A stretch of DNA of 64,000 nt, taken from NCBI GenBank assembly GCA_026419775.2, contig JAOPGA020001734.1:1-64000 (forward strand), written 5' to 3'. Below the pieces are notes generated by a model that was given only the letters and a program-made list of their open reading frames with translations, ran no database searches and was not told where the DNA came from. A program made the position numbers and the translations under genes. How positions within the stretch are numbered: the stretch's first letter is position 1; each line of letters starts with the position of its first letter. This DNA comes from Acrasis kona (Eukaryota; Heterolobosea; Eutetramitea; Acrasida; Acrasidae). Of this stretch, positions 20,155 through 32,545 are shown piece by piece.

Positions 20155-22411
20155 ATGGACCAGACATTCACCTGTCCGTTCTCTGTTCGTGGAAGTGCCC
20201 CCGATAATGTAGATATGTGTGCGTGGCGGCATTTCTTGAATTTCACTGGTTTCATGATGGGTGGTGTTGTATTGTGTGGGGTACTGGCATTGTTTGTTTC
20301 GATTATTTGGTGGTGTTGTAGGAAGGCAGGATGTTGCGGAGGATCTACCTCAGGATATTCATACTCGATTGACAAAAAACACGCTACAGCATTCAAGTAC
20401 ATAATACTCGCGGTCATAATCATCCTATTGTCAATTGGAGGAGCCCTAACGATAGTGGTTTTCTTTTTTGGAACACATACAATAATCACAAAAACATCAA
20501 CTGCGGTGGCGAAGGGCATGGAGGAGATTACTTTTAGTCGGGATAAACTTGCAGTAATCGGACCTAGCATTAAAAGCTTGGGTACAATGTTCAGAGAGTT
20601 TGAGGCCAGAAGTAGAACTGCCCAGGACAATGCGACATTATTGAAGGAATCTGAACATGTGTTCGAGGCGGACATGACTTCTTTACAAGAAAACGTGTTC
20701 GGGCACACAAAGTCTGTTTTATACGCTATTCAGTCTTTGAATCAGAACATGGTAGGATTGATGTCCAACACAAAGGACATTAACGTACAAGATCTATTCG
20801 ATCCGCCATTAATACCTACAGTTCCATTTATAGAGACGTTAAATCAAGCCCAGACCGATCTCAACCGAACGTTATCGCTCTCGGGTGAAGCCATACAGCA
20901 TACAAATAACGTCCTATATAGAATAAGCAAAGCACACGAAGCAATCAACACCACTCTTAGAAATACGGTTGGTAATTTGGAGGGATCAGAGCAACAATTA
21001 AACGAAACAATCTCAACGTTAAAGTACATTCAATCCGAATCACTTTTAGACACCATTGAAAAGTTATCAAAGGGGTTGAGCTGGTCCCTCGGCATCTTAT
21101 TGTCTATTATGTTTTTTGTTATTTGTGTTTTGTTTTCATCATTCTCTATTTGCGCATACAGACATAGCAGAAAAGCTATGAACGTGTCTACATGTTGTTC
21201 CATTCCTCTCATTCTTTTGTCGTTTATATTTGCTGCTACATGCATGGGAGCATTCATGATCATGTTTCCATATTGTAAATATAATGCGTCGTTGTTCGAT
21301 ACATCTAAATTGTCGGATCATGCCAGACAGCAATCACCAGGATACGTAAGGATCATGAACCTTACGTATGGACTTTCTACTTGCTCCGGCAACGATACTT
21401 TAATGGACAAATCCGGAACTGACTTTAACGCCTTATCGGATGCCTTGTTCGGAGATATTGTAATGTCCTTGAACAATCTTGAAGAAGTAAAAAACGAGAC
21501 GGACATGGCTGAGGATAATATTAAAGATTTAATTTTGATCTTGTTCGATGGTCTTAGCAAAAGCTCCAACGACCTGTCGAAACTTGTTATTGATTTTGAT
21601 CAAAAGATTAGTCAAAAAGTTGTTCCGCAAAGTATGGACTTGACCCGATATGAAAAGAATAATCCATACCATCAATGCCAAATACTATGATTCGAACATT
21701 AGTAGCATTAATGCCATTACAAATCCAAAATTGGGCGTATCATACACGAGGTATACGGCTTCTTTGTTTAATGAAAATGTGTGTAGTGATTCCAGGCTCA
21801 CTGCTGAGGAACAAGCTGAACTAAGAGATTTGTATGGCAAGATGCACCCAATGTCTAGAACGTTTAACAAGATTGCTACTTTTCAGGACAAGATGAAAAC
21901 TTTATCAACATTAAGTTCTACGTTGTCTCAGGATATAATTCCTCATCTCAACTCTAGTACCGTTTTGATTAATGTTCTTTATGACAAGTGTTTGTTTACT
22001 TTATGGAACAACATTATAAAGTTGAACGAAAATGTACAAGATTTGAACAAGGAACCCATATTGAACCAACTGAAAAGTTTGATAGATGTTGTAAAAGCCT
22101 TCCTGTCATCTACAAAATGTAAAAATATTGCACAATACGTTCAGGATGTAAGCAGCAGCACTTGTAAAGTTATACACCCTAGCGTACTGACTTTGTGTAT
22201 ACTCAGCTTCGTACTAGGTATTTCTTTGATTGTGAATTTCTTTGCGAGCTCGTTTGCATCTAAAAGATTTTCAGAATCCACAATATCAACGTCAAACGAT
22301 ACCATCAGCTTACTTTCCGAGAGGACCAACAAGTTGTATGGGACCAAGTACAAGAGGGAATTACCAAAATACGTCCACATTGACATCAATGGTGGGAACA
22401 TTGATGAATAA
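20155..22411 (+). CDS. Prominin-like five-span membrane protein, one frameshift
   Basis: Two overlapping frames (to 21690, and from about 21650) make one protein of about 750 residues after a +1 shift in 21650-21690. Topology follows prominin: TM1 at about residues 24-46 followed by a Cys-rich cytosolic motif (WWCCRKAGCCGG), TM2, a large N-glycosylation-rich loop with coiled-coil propensity, TM3 and TM4 near the middle (WSLGILLSIMFFVI and CCSIPLILLSFIF), a second large loop, then TM5 (VLTLCILSFVLGISLI) and a short cytosolic tail. Prominins organise membrane protrusions and bind cholesterol. An in-frame ATG at 20104 would add 17 residues. No intron of usual length explains the shift, so I suspect a 1-nt error. 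The stop is inside AATAAA. Confidence 0.68.
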
Positions 22412-22763
22412 AAAATGTTTTACTAAATCACTAAGGTTATCCACTTTTTGTGTTTACAGATGAACCAACTCTCAAGTACTTTGCTGTGGGAGGGTCATCG
22501 TAAGACAATGGGACACATAGCAGAGAATGCAACCACACCATCACTAGAGATGATTAACCTCTCCTCCCCATGACGTGGAAGAGATTCGTCGCTCCATGCG
22601 TCTCATGTTGCCAGCGTAATACACGCAAGCAGAAACCCTCCATGTTGAAATCAAGGCAAAGATAAATTATAAACGTTGGGGCGCAGTTGAGTGGATATTG
22701 ATTATGGGACAAACAAAGTTGATAAGAAGAAGGAATAAAAAGAAAATGATTTTTACTTTACAG
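22412..22763. other. Intergenic, convergent 3' regions
   Basis: The interval lies between convergent genes and is richer in GC than its surroundings. A 37-codon ATG frame starts at 22462, but nothing supports it. Confidence 0.45.
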
Positions 22764-23519
<756 letters not shown>

Positions 23520-23790
23520 CGACTGGTGTTGTTTGTTCTTGAAATGATGACCTATCTTCGGCTAAACCTGAACAATCCAATTAAAAATTAATATTGTAAA
23601 ATCTACTTCGAACAGATTCTTAGTCGAGTTAGATTGACGTCAATATTAGAAGATTCAAATTTGATACTTTATAGAGACTATAAAGTAACTTGGCTATTGA
23701 ATAAGTAATAACCGTGATAAGAGCCAGAGCATTAGAGGATTTACCTCTTACAAATGGTGTTCCTACTTTTGTAAACTTTTCACAAGCAAG

Positions 23791-25178
23791 ATGTTGGGAA
23801 GGTTTTTGGGAGTGCAGACAAAACTTTCTCTATGTTCGCCTTTGATTAGATACTTTAGTCGCAGGTCAGTCGGAATCGTTGGAATGCCAAACATTGGGAA
23901 GGTACACATCAACATTAACCATGATTAATTTAATGTAGTCGACACTGTTTAATGCTCTCACAGAGACACAAAAAGCAGAAGCAAAAAATTTCCCATTCTG
24001 TACGATCGAACCAAATGTTGGAATAGTGAGTGTACCAGATCCAAGATTAGATCAATTAGCCCTGACTGCTAAATCTAAAAGATGTATAAGAACTCAAATC
24101 GTACAAATTCAAATGAATTAAATTGGATTACTCATAATTAGGAATTTATTGACATTGCTGGTTTAATCAAAGGTGCCAGTGAAGGAAAGGCACGTCAATA
24201 TAACATGTAGTCACTAACAAGAACAGGGGCTTGGAAATAAATTTTTGGCCAACATAAGGAGCGTTAGTTGTATAATACAGGTGATTAGGTGCTTCGATGA
24301 TCCCGACATTTGCCACGGTATGTACGCTTGATTCACGTTCAACTAATCCCCACAGTCGACGGAACATGTGATCCAATAAGAGACATTGAGACCATTGAAA
24401 GCGAATTACTTTTGGCAGATCTTGAAGTTATAAACAGAAAAAAACTAAAAAAGAAAAACTTTAGTCAAGACGAACAAATGTTCATGGACACCCTCAACAA
24501 GTTAGAAAATGGTACGTGTAAATCATTTACTTTTAAACTAATAAAATTCAGCTCTGGTCGAAGGAACGCCCATTCATGGTTTGGATTTAACTCTAAAGGA
24601 AAAGGACTTGATAAAGCAGTTGGGTTTCCTTACGACAAAAAAAAGCATTTACGTTTGCAACATTGGGGTAACGTGTTCATTTCAATCACCACTAACCTTT
24701 ACAGGAGGACGACTTGCCTGATGGAAATAAGAATTTTGAGCTCGTGCAACAGTTTGCAAAGTCACGCAACATGATAGCCTTGCCTGTGTGCGCCAAATTA
24801 GAATCAGAAGCATCAATGTTGGATGAAGAAACAAGAAGCACCATTCTGGATACTTATGGACTCAAAGAAACTGGACTACAAAAAATCATCAAATCGAGTT
24901 ATGACCTTTTAAACCTTATAACATTTTATACAGTTGGTCCCGAGGAGACGAGAGCTTGGAACGTTAAAAAAGATAGTTTAGTACCACAGGCTGCAGGTGA
25001 AATACATACTGACATGGAGAATGGATTCATCAAGGCGGATACCGTTAATTACGCTGACTTGTTGAGTTTTAATTGTGACGAGGATGCTGCAAGAAAGGCA
25101 AAAAAGTTACGTCCGGAGGGACCGAAATATGTCGTTCAAGATGGTGATGTGTTTCATTTCAAATTCAAAGCAAAATAA
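23791..25178 (+). CDS. YchF/OLA1-type ATPase, probably mitochondrial
   Basis: An Obg-family P-loop ATPase that binds ribosomes. Seven exons (23791-23901, 23939-24100, 24142-24189, 24227-24317, 24356-24511, 24552-24667, 24705-25178) give 385 residues. Motifs are [14 protein letters not shown] (P-loop), [31 protein letters not shown] and, in the C-terminal TGS-like domain, [15 protein letters not shown]. The first 27 residues are basic and hydroxylated without acidic residues (RYFSRRS), a likely mitochondrial presequence, and the body resembles bacterial YchF. The third intron (24190-24226) must be GC-AG, since the family motif runs unbroken across the join. The stop lies in AATAAA. Confidence 0.92.
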
Positions 25179-25281
25179 ATATACTTTAAACGTTTGTGAG
25201 TTAGTTACATGCATGTTCAAGAGTTCGGAAATTACAATAAAAACAAAATTTCAAAACTGCTACTAGTGTTTATTATCACGT

Positions 25282-27639
25282 TCAATTATCAAAAGAGCTA
25301 AGCACCTCAACATACACTGAAGGTCTATCCATAACAATAACCTGCTTTAAAACCAAATCTACGGATAGTATCGTATTGTCTACAAATAAAATCAGCAACT
25401 TCCTTCTCGAATTCTCGACATCAAAAACAAACAGAGCTTGAAACACATCACTGTCCACATTAGCGTCATTCAAATAAAATTCAGTTTCCCAATCAAATTC
25501 AAATTCAATATAATCCACAGATCCAGATTCTACTAACAAGGTTCCATTAGAGGACCTTCCAACAGAAAATAATCTATCAGATTCTGGATCATATTGCAGT
25601 GCGTATCTAACAAGATCAGGGTCTTGGTGGTACACTTTCGATAGTTGTGCACTTTGGTCATTATTTCTCAGGATGTATAAAGCATCATAGCTTTCGCCGT
25701 TCAAGCGAAAATAAAAACAAATAAAAGCATTGTTTAGAGTACTTATAGGATAAGATTTTAAATCTTGAATTTCAAATCTAAACGTGAAAATAAGTTTCGA
25801 TCCATTTGTCGTAATCTTATGCAGACCTATTTTGCGTTCGTATGGGACGGCACTGTCAGGTATAGACATGAGCGAATATAAATTAGATTCATTACTATAA
25901 GCGTCCACCATAAGGTGGAACATTACTGAACCTTCGTAATTCACACTTGGAGATTTTATTTGTTTAATAGCTCCAAACGACGCATCAATGTCGTATATGT
26001 GAGAAGAACTTAGATCTTCAGCATAGTATAATTTATTTTTTAAGAGATGAAAGGCGTATAAACTATGATCTGGCATCTTCTTCTTGTTGTCGCGACGGCT
26101 GATATAACTACCGGTTCCCAAATGCTTATCATGAGAATTGTATCTTGATACCATTGTATAAGTGGAGCTGTAAGTTTTTGTTTTATAAATAATTAGGAAG
26201 GAGTTATGAGGAATGTTGTTTTCTGGATGAAACAAGGAGTACATACAAAGTAAGATGATGCCGAACACACAAATTATAATTATGGCCATTGTAAAAAGGC
26301 TTTCAATTAGAACACACCTCTTGTCCCTTCTTTTTTCTTTCTTAGTTTCCAGGTTTGTGTTTTGACTCTCATCAGCAATCAATTTTGTTTGCTCTGTCGG
26401 CACTGGTTGATGATCGCCAAGCACATATTCTGCTATGGAACTCACATTTGAAGTGTCTAATAATTTGGAAATCCTATTGCTCTTTGGAGACATAGAAAGC
26501 TCTGTTGATTGGTCGTTAATAGGCGATGCGACGGAAACACTTGTGTCGATGACTTCAAGCTCTGGCTTACTTAAACAGCAATTGAAAAGTACAAAGATCC
26601 AATCAAAGACACGTCCCCTAGTCGAGATGAAATACGCACAAAAATTGAAAAAACCAGACAGACCGATTGTAAGGGCATGTATTACAATGATCACAAAAGG
26701 AGGACTCACATGAAACAAATTGAGCGACCTACGAAGCAAAGCAAACGTATAAGTCATAAGAAAAGAAACAAGAAACATTCGCAACTTTAACGATACATCT
26801 TTCGTAATGCTTTCAATATTTTGAACATTAAATGTCAGTGCACGAGTGGCCAAATAAGCTCTCAAATGCTTCACAACAAACACTTGTGCAATGGCACTAT
26901 AAATAAACACAATAAGAAGTTCAACATAAAAATACATAAATGTAGCCGACGAAGAGCGGCTGCTATAAATCCAACACCATCCTCCTGCATTCCCGTATTC
27001 GTCAAAGTGAAAGGCTAGGAGCGCTGTGGCCAGTGGAACGACCCATGACACAAAGTGAAAGTAAGGTAAACATTTTTTCAATTCTTTTGGCGTTCTTCTA
27101 TAGGCATTAGCCTCCAGCAATGCAAACGCAACGCACAGAGACCACATGATTTGACTTAGAGAGGAGAATTGTACGAGAATACCTTGCGTCATACACACAG
27201 AGTCATTAAGATGGAATGGCGACCCTATGGCAAATGATAAATCTGTATAAAGTAAAATCAACACAATGTGTTAAAAGTTCTTACTTCTTATTACGTCCGC
27301 ACAACACCAGTATACGATTAGTTTTGTTTGTAGTGACCTTGCAAATTGTTTGATTCCAAGCACAAAATGTAAAATGACGACAACCGAACAGATGGCCGAA
27401 AGGATCGAAGTAACCATTGTTATAATCATAATGACCGAATCTTCATAAAAGTGCTGTTCATAGTCAATGTTATCTCCTGAAGTGTGAACGTCGAATGTTC
27501 TGGGTATGGTGTTGTTGTGTTGAAGTGAGCGTTTAGGGTGGATTTTATGAGTAGAGTACTTTATAGTGATTCCGATTCCTATACATAATGCAGCTAGTAC
27601 AATATATGTTATGATAAAATTCAAACGTACATCAAGCAT
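25282..27639 (-). CDS. cAMP-receptor-like 7TM protein fused to a C-terminal ectodomain
   Basis: Exons 27639-27285 and 27242-25282 join across a 42-nt intron into 771 residues. A leading hydrophobic segment (residues 8-26) may be a signal anchor. Seven helices follow (about 75-330) with class E features: a Cys-bearing loop (DSVCMTQG), LLEANAYRRTP after helix 3, and GGWCWIYS in the second extracellular loop. After a cytosolic stretch of about 85 residues comes another helix (ESLFTMAIIIICVFGIILL) and then about 330 residues with N-glycosylation sites and strand-rich repeats (YALQYDPESDRLFSVGRS), which look like a beta-propeller. Family match of the 7TM part is moderate; the fusion is unusual. 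It shares an 85-bp divergent promoter with the Zn2Cys6 gene. Confidence 0.75.
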
Positions 27640-27724
27640 GATGGCATGTCTTTATTAAACGATTTTACAACCCACACATTTTATCCTAAAACAAACGCCG
27701 GGCTTTTGGAGGGCTTTCACCACA

Positions 27725-29401
27725 ATGTCACAACAAGTCTTGTCAACAAAATCATGTTTAAACTGTAAGCGACTACATAGAAAGTGTGACCGGAAATACC
27801 CGAGCTGTACACTTTGCTCCGAACGTAATAAAAGTTGCACTTATGGAGATGCACAACATCCCATCGTACCAGTGCAAGAACAACAAAAGTCGCAACAAGT
27901 AATCAACATTGACCTTCTTTCAAAATGCCCACCAGGGCTACAAAACCATGCAAACGGCAGTTATAATCAAATCATGAACATTGCCGTTTATAACAACCAA
28001 AAGTTCATGAGCCTGTACAATGGACTCTCCATGACAATGATGGTTCACATGCCACTCATGTCGGCCGATAGGCTTTCGGGAGTACTTCGTTACCTGGACC
28101 TACAGCAAGTGGGACAATCGCACACCGTCACCACCCCATCATGGGAGGACATGGCATTTGTGTATGCAATGTTAGCAGGCATCTACAAGAAGGACGGAAA
28201 TCAAGTGCTGGCCAACCAACTATTCGAACTATGCAGACAATTAATCACAACCAATGACTTCGAAAGAGTCACAAACAGTTTTGTGGGGGCGTGCTGTTTT
28301 CAGTCGTTAGGCGTTTATTGTATTCTAGAGGAGGACGAACCCAGAGCAGAGTACTTTTTAAACAATGTGAACAGTTACCTTGAAAATCAAAAAGACAAGA
28401 CGAAGCATCCCTGTCATACGCTGCTGCTCCACTCACAAAATGTCATTGCAGGATTCTTATCAAAAGATGCTTTGTTGAGGTCGGCAGACCAACTAAACAA
28501 AATATTTGTGGATTTTTTGTGTAAATTTGTGTACCTTGAAAAACTCTATCAATCAGATTATGGTCGCTTCATATCTCACAATTTGCCCTTGACTAATATC
28601 TTTGCTAACATGAATTTATCGGTTACTGTTGAGGATGTGTGTGAACGTGTTAGTGATATTTATAGAGGACGTGAATTGGTTCAGCACATTAATAAAGTTT
28701 TCCTGGACACAATGGATCAAATCATGCAGCGTTTTCCTCACCCTAGTTTTCTTTATTATAAACTTACAAGCGTGTTCTCCTTTAAGACCTATGAACTTGT
28801 TTATAATGTGATTGTTGGTGATGACTTGAATGCAAGGATAGTGGCCGATGGCATTGCAAAAACATTATCTAGTACCGATTTTTCCAATTGCTTTATGATT
28901 ATTGCCGATGTGATTAATGTTACTTCTGATTATCATATCAAGTGTATCGAAAATTGTTCTGATCCAATGGACAAATTGACCTTGTTACAATATTTAAAGG
29001 ACGAATATGCGGCTGTGTCAATTATGAATAAAAAGTATCTCAAGACCAAACTAACGAACAACAAGAAGAAGTTGGAATATATTATCAATAAATATAATGT
29101 TGATGGTGTTGATGGTTGCGATCAGCAATCAGTATTATATCCAAATGTAAAAACTTCTTATAATTTTAATAAAACCATGACCAACTTTACTTCTGTTATT
29201 CAGAGTAAACTTCTGCCAACAGTTGGCGAGGGCATCGATTACAGACAAGATGTTTCTCTACCAAGACAAATTCAAAATCAGCCACAAACATCTAATGGAG
29301 ATTTACAACAGAATTCTTGCCAAGATGATTTCTTGTTGGAACCTCTTCAGGAAGTGGGTGAGATGTTTGAAACTTTGGAGGATGTGTTTATTAACTTTTG
29401 A
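27725..29401 (+). CDS. Zn2Cys6 binuclear-cluster transcription factor
   Basis: A 558-residue single-exon protein. The N-terminus has the binuclear zinc cluster with Cys at 11, 14, 21, 28, 31 and 38 (CX2CX6CX6CX2CX6C) and basic residues KRLHRK between the second and third Cys, which in this family contact CGG triplets. The remaining 500 residues are mostly helical without a recognisable ligand domain, and the C-terminal 80 are Gln-rich and acidic, suitable for activation. It is divergent from the 7TM receptor (85 bp), so the two may be co-regulated. Targets are unknown. Confidence 0.88.
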   Translation: MSQQVLSTKSCLNCKRLHRKCDRKYPSCTLCSERNKSCTYGDAQHPIVPVQEQQKSQQVINIDLLSKCPPGLQNHANGSYNQIMNIAVYNNQKFMSLYNGLSMTMMVHMPLMSADRLSGVLRYLDLQQVGQSHTVTTPSWEDMAFVYAMLAGIYKKDGNQVLANQLFELCRQLITTNDFERVTNSFVGACCFQSLGVYCILEEDEPRAEYFLNNVNSYLENQKDKTKHPCHTLLLHSQNVIAGFLSKDALLRSADQLNKIFVDFLCKFVYLEKLYQSDYGRFISHNLPLTNIFANMNLSVTVEDVCERVSDIYRGRELVQHINKVFLDTMDQIMQRFPHPSFLYYKLTSVFSFKTYELVYNVIVGDDLNARIVADGIAKTLSSTDFSNCFMIIADVINVTSDYHIKCIENCSDPMDKLTLLQYLKDEYAAVSIMNKKYLKTKLTNNKKKLEYIINKYNVDGVDGCDQQSVLYPNVKTSYNFNKTMTNFTSVIQSKLLPTVGEGIDYRQDVSLPRQIQNQPQTSNGDLQQNSCQDDFLLEPLQEVGEMFETLEDVFINF

Positions 29402-29576
29402 TTCTGAGTTTTGGCTTTGTAATGACGGAACTACTAATAAAGCCATCTTGTTGAACAATTATTAGTGGACAACGTTTGTAGAATGTTTGCATCACAGCGG
29501 GTGTTAAATTTTACAGTTTGGCGGCAGAAAACAAGAAAAATTTGATAATAAATTAAGGTTGTAATATTGTTACATT

Positions 29577-30359
29577 CTATTTTTTCATTGAGAACTTCAT
29601 CATGTATTTGTCTTCTGGCCTCTGGGGTCTTACTTCAGAGTGCTTCAGTCTATTTCTAAGGTTGTTACTTGCAACGAGGTACCGAGGAGAACTTGGCGAC
29701 AAATGAGGAGGCGACCTTGTTGGCTCCGACAAGTTGTTTGGGCTCAACGACTCTATCGAAGCAGATCGTGTTCTCTTGATATTTCTGTTGTATAACAATG
29801 GTTGTGGTATCACAATTTGTGGTGGTTGAATGTTTGGGGGAATGGTTAAGATGTTTTGAATGGGCACGTTTTGTGGACTATGGAATTCGACCACGCTGCC
29901 AACTGTTGTACGTTCCATGAAGCTTACTGGTTCTTGTATTGGGGTGAATCCAACATTATGAATGTCGCGAACGACATGTGTGGCGTTGATACTCCCAGAC
30001 ATCATTTCATCAAAATCCTCTTTTGATAAAAATTCGTCGACATGACTCTCTGGAGGTGTGTTGTCGTCCTCAGAGTTGTTGAGTGAGTTGTCTGGAGGAG
30101 AGCTTTGTGAGCGTTTTGGCAACTCTTCTGTCTTTCTTCTCTTTGAGTCAGAAAATGTTGAAAACGAGTGTCTGCGTTTGTGAGAACCGTGATTTTTGCT
30201 TGCATCTGATGGACGCACGTCTACATTGTTAATGCGAAGAAATGCATTTTCCGTAGAAGAAGAAGAATTGGTAGTAAATGTTGAATTTGATTGTAGCACA
30301 TTGTTTAATGTATCGGATATGTCCACCGTGTCGAAAATGTCGAATAAGTCTTCAGTCAT
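29577..30359 (-). CDS. Nuclear-type disordered protein, unknown function
   Basis: This is a 260-residue protein from ATG 30359; a longer frame begins only with TTG. The N-terminus is acidic and hydrophobic (MTEDLFDIFDTVDISD), resembling a transcription activation segment. A bipartite nuclear signal follows (HKRRHSF and SKRRKTE). The rest is Ser/Pro/Asn-rich with many SP sites (SLSPNN, RSPPHLSPSSP). I recognise no folded domain. A regulator of transcription is plausible, but only from composition. Confidence 0.7.
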   Translation of the reverse strand: MTEDLFDIFDTVDISDTLNNVLQSNSTFTTNSSSSTENAFLRINNVDVRPSDASKNHGSHKRRHSFSTFSDSKRRKTEELPKRSQSSPPDNSLNNSEDDNTPPESHVDEFLSKEDFDEMMSGSINATHVVRDIHNVGFTPIQEPVSFMERTTVGSVVEFHSPQNVPIQNILTIPPNIQPPQIVIPQPLLYNRNIKRTRSASIESLSPNNLSEPTRSPPHLSPSSPRYLVASNNLRNRLKHSEVRPQRPEDKYMMKFSMKK

Positions 30360-31045
30360 ATGAGGGTATAGATGTGTTGTGATTTTATTTTTTGTCTGTG
30401 CCAAAAGATCTTTTTTTTAAACTTGTTCCAGAAGATAAATCTTAAAATAATTAACGCCGCACCATATATAGTGTACCGGTAATATATAAAGGAACCAAAT
30501 AAAGAATGGCAATGGAGATTTCAGGGGATTTCAATCAAATCCTCTTATGGATGAGTTTAAAAGATTTGTTCAACAAATGTTCTTCAAGTACCCTAGAACT
30601 TGACGAATAACCACATTTTTTCCGAAAACTCTCCAATTATAAATGATTCGTTTATTCTGTTGAGCGACTTAGTGGTCGCTTTTCAGAGGCAGTTATACTA
30701 TGTTAGAGGAAGCAACCGCCCATCACTATTGTTTTGATTGAAATTAGGACGACTTTTAGAGCGCTACTTGATTTGGTCTTCCATTACTAATGAATATATA
30801 TGCTGCGAATTAAGTATTCACGTTTTGTTTTTTAAATCACGCAGTTAGATATGAGCTTTGGTATTCCTTACAGATCGCAATAAAACGAAATTTTGTTCAC
30901 AGAAACGAGTTAATTGAAAACTGGTGGTTGTCTGCTCCGCAGTTTCTCATCACTTTGTGTGGTTTGCTCTTACAATTTTCGAATGTCATTTGTAAAACTA
31001 CCAATAAACTCAGGTCCTGTTTAAAAATACGTAATATTATTGTAA
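30360..31045. other. Intergenic, no supported gene
   Basis: About 690 nt contain only short frames. A TATATAAAGG-like sequence at 30484-30492 has no convincing gene behind it. Confidence 0.5.
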
Positions 31046-32530
31046 ATGGCTCACGAGAAGAGAACACCCATTAGTTCTTTTACCTGGGATTTTGACAATA
31101 AATTTATATCTTACCTCGCCTTTAATGACGATACAACAAGAGAGCAGGCAGAGGGCATAGGAAAAGGTTAGACGATTTTTTTACTTACTTCACCTAAGTA
31201 GATGTTCAGGGTATACCTTGGAGGTCACATCCTGAATATAGCAGATCAAAATACAGATTTGAACGAATGTCTTACTGCGATACCTTTCCAAACACAGTTG
31301 AGGAAAGTAAACCATTGGGAGATTTATCCGATGTTGAAGATCGCTTCATTTCAAAGTACCACCAAAACAACATTTTATATTTTATTAATTGTCTAGTGAA
31401 AATGGGTGCTTTTATAATTTTCGTCAAAATGTTAGAGCTGCAAGTTGCAGTATGACCCACTTTCAGCTAAGGCATTTAGTTAGCGCCACAAGTCCCTATC
31501 AAGTATATCACATGGGTATGTACATGCATTTCGAATCTCAATTTCACTCTAAAAGATGACTTTTCCATATGGGAATGGAATGGTTCTGCCTCAAAAAATA
31601 AATTGAGAGGAACTCAAACAAAAGTTATGGACTTGAAGAAGGGTGGAGTGGGAGGCTTGTCCAACCAATATGAAGATGACCCTGGTATGGGTGTACTTGT
31701 AAGTACCATGGCTGCAAATGAAAACTTGGTTGCCGTCGGAGGCTTCAAAGGAGAATGTATTGTAAAGAACGTATCAACAGAAGTATGTAACAAAATTTTC
31801 ATGACCATCTAACAATATGTAGAGCATTGTATTCAACAAGCGTCTGACGGACAACAAGTCAGCCATAACCAACTACATTGATCTCAATGGCGACAAAACT
31901 TTAATATCTTCAAATGACCACTTCGTTAGAATATTCGATACTGGTACTTTTACAATGACCCAATCATTTTCTTTTGGTTATTGCATCAATAATGCCGTCA
32001 AGGTAATCATGACGCCACTCATCGTTAACCATTTTTAGAAGGACAAAATGATGACGCTGGTGGGAGACACTGACGTCATTTCCATTTGTGAAGTAGAGTC
32101 AGGAAAGGAGCTTTATAGTCTGAAAGGACACTTGGATTTTTCGTTCGCAAGCGCGTGGCATCCATGCAACTCTCACATTGTAGCAACAGGATCGCAGGAC
32201 AACACAATCAGGATTTGGGATCTACGCAAAGCAGACAAGTCGCTAAAGGCCATCGTGGGATGCTTGGGAGCCATTAGGTCCCTTCGTTACAGCGAAGATG
32301 GAAAATTCTTAGCAGCAAGCGAACCAGCAGACTTTGTTCACGTTTATGATGTCGGCGCTGATTACACGAGAGAACAACAACTTGACATTTTTGGAGAGGT
32401 GACGGGAATAGCATTTGGTAGAGGTGATGGAGGATTGAATTTATTTGTTGGTGTGTTCGACAAGAATTACAAATCACTCATGGAGTTTGAACGAAACACA
32501 ATTGCCACAGTGGATACTATTCTTTTGTAA
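31046..32530 (+). CDS. WD40-repeat protein with HFQLR motif
   Basis: Six exons (31046-31166, 31202-31355, 31397-31515, 31556-31782, 31823-32002, 32039-32530) give 430 residues; the introns are 35-41 nt. After an N-terminal segment comes a signature, CFYNFRQNVRAASC, with MTHFQLRHLVSATSPY soon after, known from a conserved plant, fungal and protist group of WD40 proteins of unclear function. Several WD repeats follow (HPCNSHIVATGSQDNTIRIW is the clearest). A role as a scaffold is likely. The second intron cannot be seen from any single long frame; it is supported because it restores the HFQLR block in phase. It converges on Snf7 with 15 nt between stops. Confidence 0.85.
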
Positions 32531-32545
32531 ATAAATAGGTTATGT

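Noticed and set aside
21640-21700. Intron at the prominin-like frame change
   Set aside because: I tested GT-AG pairs there; lengths near the usual size did not restore the downstream frame.
22412-22763. Possible snRNA or snoRNA in the GC-richer convergent gap
   Set aside because: I could not find paired C/D or H/ACA boxes or an Sm site with convincing structure.
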